From an uncultured Eubacterium sp. (GTDB lineage: Bacteria; Bacillota; Clostridia; Lachnospirales; Lachnospiraceae), in NCBI GenBank assembly GCA_934320655.1, contig CAKRFN010000029.1, positions 1-18,744 of the forward strand: 18,744 nt of DNA, in the 5' to 3' direction. The notes beneath the pieces are model-generated. The model had not been told where the DNA came from. It saw only the letters and a list, made by a program, of their open reading frames with translations, and did no database searches. Shown one piece after another: positions 13,284 through 18,744 of this stretch. Position numbers and translations under genes: made by a program. Position 1 is the stretch's first letter, and the number at the start of each line of letters is the position of its first letter.

Positions 13284-14656
13284 AAATTTCTTTCCTCCTC
13301 ACTCAAACGCTGCCGGATCGCCCACACCGGAACATCTGCCTCACGATAGTCATCCAGATACACAAATGCACACGGATAATCCGGTTTTTCTGCCGGATAC
13401 GTACCGTTTCCATCCGTAAAATAAATCAGTCCGCCGAGCTCGCGCAGCACTCCCTTGCCGCGAAGCTGCTCAATATAGCGAAAAACCGGTCGGAAATCGG
13501 TGCTGCCGCCGCCCTTGATCTCATAATGTGCCAGCAATTCCTTTGCCTGACGCATGTCCGTGACCACAACATCCTCCTGCACCGCATCATCGCACTGGAT
13601 CAGATGAATGTGTGCCGCATCCGAATACATCTGTTTTTCCAGCAGAATGTGCAGTGTTTCCTGTAAAAAGGCGCGCACCAGCTCCCCCTTCGTCGAATAG
13701 CTTGTATCGATCGCTATGACAAATTCCCGAATCCGGTGCTCCTCTCGGGTCTCCACCGGCTCGATCAGCGGCAGATTGCCATAGGTGCGCAGCCCGTAAG
13801 TATAATAATTCAGGTCAAATGTGTCTATATCAACCCGTAACTGCTCATGAAAAGCGGCAAATTTAAGCAAAAAATCTCTATAACTTCTCCGTTTTCTCTG
13901 TGCAAGTATTTCCTGCTGCAAGGCAGCGGCTGCCGCATCCTGCGTCCGGTCGCTTTTCTGCTTTTGCAGTTGTACCCGTCTGGCGATCTGCTGCCATTTC
14001 TGCTGCACAGGGTCCGGCGGTTCGCCCTGCCCCGGCATGGGACTCTGTTTCTGTCTGCTGCCCCAGAGCGCGTGATCGTCCGTGTAAAACTCTTGCGCCA
14101 GAATCGCCAGTTTCTCCGGCGGCTCATTCTCCAGCAAACCATAGATCCCCGCCGCCGAATACAGCTTTTGCTCCCGCAGGCGCTCATAAATCTGCTGGCG
14201 CGTCCAACTGAGCAGCCGCTTCGTGGACGGCTGATCCAGGCTGTCGATCACGGCTTCTACCGCAATATCGCACGCGAGATTCCACAAGCCTTCTGCCCTG
14301 TCTGCGCGCTGCCACAGATGCGCATACAGACAATGCAGCACCGTGTGCAGATAGGCACGCCGCAAAAACAGCTCATTTTCTTCAAACAATTTCAGATAAT
14401 GCGCGGGCGGATAATACAGATGGATGCCCTCTGTCGCAAACGCACGGACGTTTTCTTTTCCCTCCGGCTCCAGTGCCGCGAGCGCCCGCTCCATATACGG
14501 CAGGTCGATACACAGCTCCTCCCGTAAACATTCCATGACTTTGCCAAACATCCGGCATTCCCACTCCGTCTGGGTCTCTATATGGCGAATCTTTTTATGA
14601 TGATATTCTTTATGCGGATCTCCGGTATAAGCCGCTGTATGAGTCGTTTCATGCAT
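13280..14656 (-). CDS. VWA-like protein with degenerate DUF2201-type metallopeptidase N-terminus
   Basis: The 458-residue cytoplasmic protein has an N-terminal DUF2201_N-like region whose core is LHTVLHCLYAH (103-113), an HxxxH lacking the usual glutamate. A charged Gln/Lys-rich helical middle spans about 200-260, and a C-terminal VWA domain has an intact metal site: Asp317-x-Ser319-x-Ser321, Thr386 in GGGSTDF and Asp415 in YFTDGNG. VWA domains give metal-dependent protein contacts, typically with a MoxR ATPase, encoded next. ATG 14656 follows GGAGG by seven bases; an upstream in-frame extension lies inside the preceding gene. It overlaps that gene by 8 bases and the ATPase by 4, implying translational coupling. 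Confidence 0.9.
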   Translation of the reverse strand: MHETTHTAAYTGDPHKEYHHKKIRHIETQTEWECRMFGKVMECLREELCIDLPYMERALAALEPEGKENVRAFATEGIHLYYPPAHYLKLFEENELFLRRAYLHTVLHCLYAHLWQRADRAEGLWNLACDIAVEAVIDSLDQPSTKRLLSWTRQQIYERLREQKLYSAAGIYGLLENEPPEKLAILAQEFYTDDHALWGSRQKQSPMPGQGEPPDPVQQKWQQIARRVQLQKQKSDRTQDAAAAALQQEILAQRKRRSYRDFLLKFAAFHEQLRVDIDTFDLNYYTYGLRTYGNLPLIEPVETREEHRIREFVIAIDTSYSTKGELVRAFLQETLHILLEKQMYSDAAHIHLIQCDDAVQEDVVVTDMRQAKELLAHYEIKGGGSTDFRPVFRYIEQLRGKGVLRELGGLIYFTDGNGTYPAEKPDYPCAFVYLDDYREADVPVWAIRQRLSEEERNL

Positions 14657-15611
14657 CGGTATTCCTCCATCGGATAATACCGGCAACGCCCCGTGTCCAG
14701 CCCTCTGCGACTGCACGGATCACTGCCGCCTGTACCGCATCGTCCGAGATCAACGGCTGTCCGCACAGCAGGCGCAGATTCTCCTCGTCCTGTGCGTGGA
14801 CAAGCTGCTCCAAAATCGGCACTTCATATGCTTTCAGATAAGACTCATAACGGGACTTTGCCTCCGCAGACAGCTCATATGGATCGGTGAGCCGATAAAG
14901 TGCCATCTTCATGAGTGTCACAAACTGCTCCTCATTACATGCCTTCTCAAAGACTGTATCATAGCCCCTGATGTCCAGAACACCGTTCACAAACTGTCTT
15001 CTGGCGCGATAGCCCTCGCCCTCCACATGCAGGCTGAAGATATGCGCAGGACCGATCTCCTCATAGCTCTCACTGTATTCCGGATAAAGCAGGCGCACCC
15101 GTTCACCCTGTGCAAACTCCACACACAGCTCTGCATTTAGCTGATTCAGCAAAAACGGCAGTCCGGTCGCCTCCGATGCCGCGGCACGCAGCACGAGTGT
15201 GTGCAGCGCACGGCAATTCATAAAGGCATCGCTGTTTATCTCCCGCAGTGCTGCGCCGACCGTAAGCCGCTCGAGCTTTCTGCAATTATAAAATGCATAC
15301 GTTTCCAGACACACAACGCTGTCCGGCAGACTGATCTCCCGTAAATAATTGCCGTTGAGCGGCCGCAGACGCCCTTCTGTGGCTGTCGTTCCATCCCCGA
15401 GACCTGCGGCACGGAGCTCGTCGGTCAGAACCTCCGGCAAATGCCCTTTTTCCGCAAAGCAATACGCACCGATCACCGTGATCGGATCACCCGACACTGT
15501 TTCGGGCAACGCGAGTGTATCGAGACTTCCGAATACCCGACACAGCTTCAACGAGCCGTCACTTTGCTTTTCGCATAATAATCGTTCCCCATTTTTTCCG
15601 TCTAATAACAT
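14649..15611 (-). CDS. BspA-type leucine-rich repeat protein
   Basis: The 320-residue protein has no signal peptide, so it is probably cytoplasmic. BspA-like (LRR_5) repeats are visible at about 44-54, 90-119 (LREISLPDSV...YAFYNCRKLE) and 122-141 (LREINSDAFMNCRALHTLVL). The C-terminal half (170-320) is a non-repetitive, mainly helical region that I do not recognise. AAGGG lies six bases before ATG 15611. It is the first gene of the operon and its stop overlaps the VWA gene. LRR proteins of this kind bind protein partners, so a recognition or adaptor role for the VWA-MoxR pair is a reasonable inference. Confidence 0.85.
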   Translation of the reverse strand: MLLDGKNGERLLCEKQSDGSLKLCRVFGSLDTLALPETVSGDPITVIGAYCFAEKGHLPEVLTDELRAAGLGDGTTATEGRLRPLNGNYLREISLPDSVVCLETYAFYNCRKLERLTVGAALREINSDAFMNCRALHTLVLRAAASEATGLPFLLNQLNAELCVEFAQGERVRLLYPEYSESYEEIGPAHIFSLHVEGEGYRARRQFVNGVLDIRGYDTVFEKACNEEQFVTLMKMALYRLTDPYELSAEAKSRYESYLKAYEVPILEQLVHAQDEENLRLLCGQPLISDDAVQAAVIRAVAEGWTRGVAGIIRWRNTDA

Positions 15612-15653
15612 TACTTTCCCTTTTCTGTTTCCGTCCTATTCCCGAATAGTTAC

Positions 15654-15682
15654 ATCTTAGCATAAAATATTTATTTTTTAAA
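15654..15682 (-). promoter_or_regulatory. putative promoter of the LRR-VWA-MoxR operon
   Basis: An extended -10, TGC-TAAGAT (TAAGAT at 15654-15659), lies 17 bases after a weak -35, TTTAAA (15677-15682), in a strongly A/T-rich stretch about 45 bases before the LRR gene start. Confidence 0.5.
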
Positions 15683-15710
15683 TAAAAAAGAATGGCGAAA
15701 AAGTGCGCAC

Positions 15711-15752
15711 CAAAACACGCCTCCGGATGACATTTCTGCCATCGGGAGGCGT
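15711..15752 (-). terminator. intrinsic terminator after the radical SAM gene
   Basis: The stem ACGCCTCC/GGAGGCGT (15717-15724 and 15745-15752) continues inward as GATG/CATC past a single mismatch. It is followed in the minus-strand sense by GTTTTGG and a later T run. It starts 24 bases after the stop codon. Confidence 0.8.
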
Positions 15753-15775
15753 ATCGATTTCACTGCCAGACCGTT

Positions 15776-17188
15776 TTATAATTTTGCTTTTTCTTCTTCG
15801 CTTGCGAAGTTTACATAACCCTGCTTTGTGAAGTGTCCGCAGCCCCACAGCTTGTTTGCCGTAGGTGTCCAGTTGTCTGCGTATTCCTTGCACTTCTCAC
15901 ACAGATGCTCTACCGGCTCCGCCTGCTCAACATCTGTAGAATGTGCACCGGAACGGTGAACCATCTCTACCAGCAGCTCCGGATTCTCCAGCATCGGACA
16001 AGGGCGCAGCATATTGTCGTTGAACGGCTGACCCTTTCTGTATTCCATGAACAGCGGCTGCTTCAGACACTCAAGCAGTGACTTCTCACGGATATTTGCC
16101 CCTGAATAGTGGATAAATACACAAGGCTCCACATCACCGTTCGGATTGATGTGGCAGTAGTTACGTCCTCCGGCGATACATCCGCCGACATACTCGCCAT
16201 CGTTCTGGAAATCCATCACAAAGATCTCTTTTCCACCGGTCATGCCACGTACCTCACGAATGCGGTGATAGATATACTCTCTCTGCTCCTTGCTCGGCAT
16301 AAGCTCCGGAGTCGCCTTCATACCTACCGGCATCAGATGGAAATACCATGCAAAACGGCTGCCGTGCTCAATCAGCAGATCAAAGAACTCATCACTCGTG
16401 ACAGACATCATATTCTTGGATGTATAACATACGGAATTGCCAAAGATCAGTCCATTCTCATGCAACAGATCCATCGCATCCAGCACTTTCTTATACACAC
16501 CGTCTCCACGACGGAAATCATTGGCATCCTCAAAACCCTCCAGACTGATGGACAATGACAGGTTTCCGACGCGCTTCATGTCATCACACAGTTTCTGATC
16601 TACCAGTGTGCCGTTCGTATAACAGTGGAACGCACACTCGTTATGTTTCTCACAAAGCCTGATAATATCTGCTTTTCTGACTAACGGCTCGCCACCGGTC
16701 ATCATATAGAAATAGATGCCCAGCTCCTTGCCCTCTGTAACGATCCGATCCATCTCATCAAATGTCAGATTCAGCTTATTGCCGTACTCGGCTGCCCAGC
16801 ATCCTTTACAATGCAGGTTGCAGGCACTGGTGGGGTCCATCAGAATCAACCACGGAATGTTGCACTGATGCTCCTCACGCATTTTACGGATCGTCTTGGT
16901 GCCCATGAAAGCAGCCTGATAACCGAGGTTTAAGGCGGTCATTTTTGCAACATGCGGATCTGTTTCATCCAGCAGACGGTTTACATAACGCATCCACTTA
17001 CTATCGGGATCAGTAATCATCTTCTTTGCTCCCTCATAGGCAGCTTCTCCAAAATTATCACCCATTAACTTCTGCGTTAAATCCAAAATTTGTAACAGAC
17101 CTTTTTCACGATCTTTATTGATGTGCTTTAAAACTCCATCAATGGCTAAGCTAAATGCTCCACGTTCAATAGACTGTGTAATACTCAT
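15776..17188 (-). CDS. radical SAM protein with SPASM-like C-terminal cysteines
   Basis: The 470-residue iron-sulfur enzyme has a helical N-terminal extension (1-110) before the radical SAM core. The cluster motif is CNLHCKGC (Cys123, 127, 130) and GGEP lies at 165-168. Eight more cysteines follow position 330 (337, 345, 356, 374, 397, 430, 433, 450), consistent with one or two auxiliary clusters of the SPASM/Twitch kind. Such enzymes cleave S-adenosylmethionine to modify peptides, cofactors or lipids. No precursor peptide or partner gene is adjacent, so the substrate is unknown. GAAGGGG lies six bases before ATG 17188. The 153-base gap upstream is A/T-rich with several weak promoter-like boxes, none convincing. 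Transcription is monocistronic. Confidence 0.92.
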   Translation of the reverse strand: MSITQSIERGAFSLAIDGVLKHINKDREKGLLQILDLTQKLMGDNFGEAAYEGAKKMITDPDSKWMRYVNRLLDETDPHVAKMTALNLGYQAAFMGTKTIRKMREEHQCNIPWLILMDPTSACNLHCKGCWAAEYGNKLNLTFDEMDRIVTEGKELGIYFYMMTGGEPLVRKADIIRLCEKHNECAFHCYTNGTLVDQKLCDDMKRVGNLSLSISLEGFEDANDFRRGDGVYKKVLDAMDLLHENGLIFGNSVCYTSKNMMSVTSDEFFDLLIEHGSRFAWYFHLMPVGMKATPELMPSKEQREYIYHRIREVRGMTGGKEIFVMDFQNDGEYVGGCIAGGRNYCHINPNGDVEPCVFIHYSGANIREKSLLECLKQPLFMEYRKGQPFNDNMLRPCPMLENPELLVEMVHRSGAHSTDVEQAEPVEHLCEKCKEYADNWTPTANKLWGCGHFTKQGYVNFASEEEKAKL

Positions 17189-17341
17189 AATAGACCCCTT
17201 CTTCCTCTAACTGTGAATTTATTATTATGTTAAAGTATACAAAAGAATGCCCATTTATAGAATATTCAATGCGGAAATGTTGTCCAGCACCCCTATACAA
17301 AACCACGTTTTTGTCTATCTTTTTTATAAATTTTGAGCCGC

Positions 17342-17983
17342 TCAGTCCGAGACCAACCGCTGGATATGCGTCAGATACACCCCCTCCGGCACAGCTTTCA
17401 GCTCGCAGCGATAGCCGGCTCCGGCAGGAATCTGCCAGTCAAAATACGACCTGTGTGGCTGCGCATAGGCATCCAGAACCGCCATAACCGTACCGCCATG
17501 CACTACAAATACATATGCCTGATCTGCGGCATCCTGCGGCTGATGGGACAACATATGATCCACACACTGTGCAAATGCACGGACGACGCGCTCACGAAAA
17601 TGCGCCTGCGTCTCCGCCTCCGGAAAATCTGTCTGTCCGCCGCTGTCAATAAATGCCTGATAGCGTGGATCGCCATTCAATTCCTCATAATTTTTATATT
17701 CAAATGCCCCGAAATCCATCTCGCGGAAATCCTCGATGACTTCCTGTTCTATGCCGGAAAAAAGCAGCTCCGCTGTCTGTTTACAGCGGAGCATAGGACT
17801 GATATATACTTTATTGAACGAACGGCTGTCTCCCTTTGTGGAAAACTGCTGTCCAAGGATCTGCTTTTGTGCATAAATCTGTCGAATCCCGTCCTCGCAG
17901 AGCGGTTCGTCCGTGCGTCCGACATAACGGTGCTGCATATTTCCGAGTGTTTTTCCATGACGGATCAGATAGATCTCTATCAT
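17342..17983 (-). CDS. histidine phosphatase family protein
   Basis: The 213-residue cytoplasmic enzyme has the phosphohistidine motif LIRHGKT (Arg8, His9), Arg66 in SPMLRCKQTA, acidic Glu88 and the second catalytic His162 in VVHGGT. This branch includes phosphoglycerate mutase-like and alpha-ribazole phosphatase-like enzymes; the substrate cannot be told from sequence. There is no Shine-Dalgarno site before ATG 17983. The start lies one base after the stop of the NfeD-like gene (TAA-T-ATG), so translation probably depends on termination-reinitiation. Confidence 0.92.
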   Translation of the reverse strand: MIEIYLIRHGKTLGNMQHRYVGRTDEPLCEDGIRQIYAQKQILGQQFSTKGDSRSFNKVYISPMLRCKQTAELLFSGIEQEVIEDFREMDFGAFEYKNYEELNGDPRYQAFIDSGGQTDFPEAETQAHFRERVVRAFAQCVDHMLSHQPQDAADQAYVFVVHGGTVMAVLDAYAQPHRSYFDWQIPAGAGYRCELKAVPEGVYLTHIQRLVSD

Positions 17984-17984
17984 A

Positions 17985-18464
17985 TTATTGCTGCTTCATG
18001 GAAACTGGCTCAACGATCAGCTTGACACCCTCGATCCGAAGCACCTTCACCAATGTATCAGCTTCGATCACCAGATCATCCGATACGGCACGCGCACTCC
18101 ACTCCATACCCTTTGCCAGCGCTCTGCCGATTGCCGCACGGTTATCGATACGCTCCGTCACCTTTACGATCTCCCCGATCAATTCATCGCTGTTCGTGCG
18201 CGTCTGCCTCGGATTCAGATATTTGAGTGCAAACGGTCGCGTAAAATAAATCAACACAAAAGAAACGATCAAAAATACAATGATCTGTACCCACAGATTC
18301 ACTCCCATTGCCGCCAAAATAAATGCAACTAACGCGCCTCCTGCCAGCCAGATCGTTGTCAGTCCGACTGTGATCAGTTCAATGACCAGCAATACGACCA
18401 GAAACACCAGCCACATGACTGCCAAACCATATCTTGACGCCAGCATCATGATTGTAAATTTCAT
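17985..18464 (-). CDS. NfeD-like membrane protein with OB-fold domain
   Basis: The 159-residue protein has membrane helices at about 14-33, 35-53 and 57-75. A C-terminal soluble domain (93-155) has the IGEIVKVTERID...IEADTLVKVLRIEGVKLIVEP pattern of the NfeD OB-fold. Short NfeD proteins act with SPFH/flotillin proteins in membrane microdomain organisation, but no flotillin gene is next to it here. ATG 18464 is chosen because GGAGG is five bases upstream; the ATG four codons earlier overlaps that site. A strong sigma-A promoter lies upstream, and the phosphatase gene follows one base after the stop. Confidence 0.9.
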   Translation of the reverse strand: MKFTIMMLASRYGLAVMWLVFLVVLLVIELITVGLTTIWLAGGALVAFILAAMGVNLWVQIIVFLIVSFVLIYFTRPFALKYLNPRQTRTNSDELIGEIVKVTERIDNRAAIGRALAKGMEWSARAVSDDLVIEADTLVKVLRIEGVKLIVEPVSMKQQ

Positions 18465-18500
18465 ATTTTCCTCCATTCCATCATCTATTTGAATAGTTTT

Positions 18501-18529
18501 ATTATAGCCGCTCTACCCGTGTTATGCAA
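18501..18529 (-). promoter_or_regulatory. sigma-A promoter of the NfeD-like gene
   Basis: TTGCAT (18524-18529), 17 bases, then a perfect TATAAT (18501-18506). It lies 37 bases before the start codon and just after the tRNA terminator. Confidence 0.85.
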
Positions 18530-18552
18530 GTAGTCTATGTTTTCCATGTAAC

Positions 18553-18579
18553 AAAAAAACAGTACTTTCGTACTGTTTT
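18553..18579 (-). terminator. intrinsic terminator of the tRNA-fMet/tRNA-Phe unit
   Basis: A perfect stem ACAGTAC/GTACTGT with a 4-base GAAA loop is followed in the minus-strand sense by a run of seven T; the flanking A/T bases can extend the stem to 10 bp. It begins about 12 bases past the tRNA-Phe 3' end. Confidence 0.93.
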
Positions 18580-18591
18580 AGACATAAGCAA

Positions 18592-18664
18592 TGCCCAGTT
18601 CCGGAATCGAACCAGAGACACAAGGATTTTCAGTCCTTTGCTCTACCAACTGAGCTAACTGGGC
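18592..18664 (-). tRNA. tRNA-Phe(GAA)
   Basis: The cloverleaf is complete: acceptor GCCCAGT/ACTGGGC, D stem GCTC/GAGC, anticodon stem AAGGA/TCCTT with loop CTGAAAA, and T arm TCTGG-TTCGATT-CCGGA. The discriminator is A and CCA is not encoded. Confidence 0.97.
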
Positions 18665-18669
18665 ATGAG

Positions 18670-18743
18670 TTGCGGGAATAGGATTTGAACCTATGACCTT
18701 CGGGTTATGAGCCCGACGAGCTTCCAGACTGCTCCATCCCGCG
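18670..18743 (-). tRNA. initiator tRNA-fMet(CAT)
   Basis: The acceptor CGCGGGA pairs with TCCCGCA, leaving the C1-A72 mismatch characteristic of initiator tRNA. The anticodon stem has the three G-C pairs (TCGGG/CCCGA) around loop CTCATAA. CCA is not encoded. It lies five bases upstream of tRNA-Phe, so the two are co-transcribed; their promoter is outside the window. Confidence 0.97.
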
Positions 18744-18744
18744 A

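Noticed and set aside
17189..17341. Terminator for the histidine phosphatase or promoter for the radical SAM gene
   Set aside because: Only a 4-bp TGAG/CTCA hairpin, an ACAAAA/TTTTGT pair and several partial promoter boxes are seen; none is convincing.

Overview
The window looks like a chromosomal segment of a low-to-mid G+C, endospore-forming Clostridia, most likely a Lachnospiraceae-type gut anaerobe. This is inferred from a spoVT gene with a sigma-G-type promoter, a THF riboswitch ahead of an ECF-type folate S component, an RsiV-like anti-sigma factor, a BspA-type leucine-rich protein, and four tRNA genes without an encoded CCA. Every supported gene lies on the minus strand, so transcription runs from high to low coordinates. 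There is no phage, CRISPR array or intact insertion sequence.

In transcription order: the right edge carries tRNA-fMet and tRNA-Phe closed by a strong intrinsic terminator. A sigma-A promoter then drives an NfeD-like membrane protein and a histidine phosphatase, separated by one base. Next is a single radical SAM/SPASM-like gene with its own terminator. A three-gene overlapping operon follows: BspA-like leucine-rich protein, VWA/DUF2201-like protein, MoxR-like AAA+ ATPase. After 86 bases come an AEC-family permease, an unrecognised 149-residue protein and a CHASE-type hybrid histidine kinase.

The middle holds spoVT, whose putative sigma-G -35 element abuts the kinase stop codon. A long imperfect hairpin with a -10 box in its loop then precedes a class A penicillin-binding protein, which is followed by a ROK glucokinase. 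These are envelope and sugar-metabolism housekeeping genes.

The left third contains a tRNA-Pro pair, anticodons CGG and then AGG. About 20 bases further on is a THF riboswitch with its own terminator, then folT. Next is an ECF sigma factor, an RsiV-like anti-sigma factor overlapping it by ATGA, and a membrane-anchored protein of unknown function that may be the third gene of the stress operon. The left edge shows a promoter, ribosome binding site and start codon leading into a broken reading frame that runs off the window.

The most interesting items are: the tRNA-Pro(AGG)/THF-riboswitch arrangement, in which tRNA transcription probably reads into the riboswitch; the VWA-MoxR-LRR operon; and the hairpin that could insulate the penicillin-binding protein from upstream read-through.
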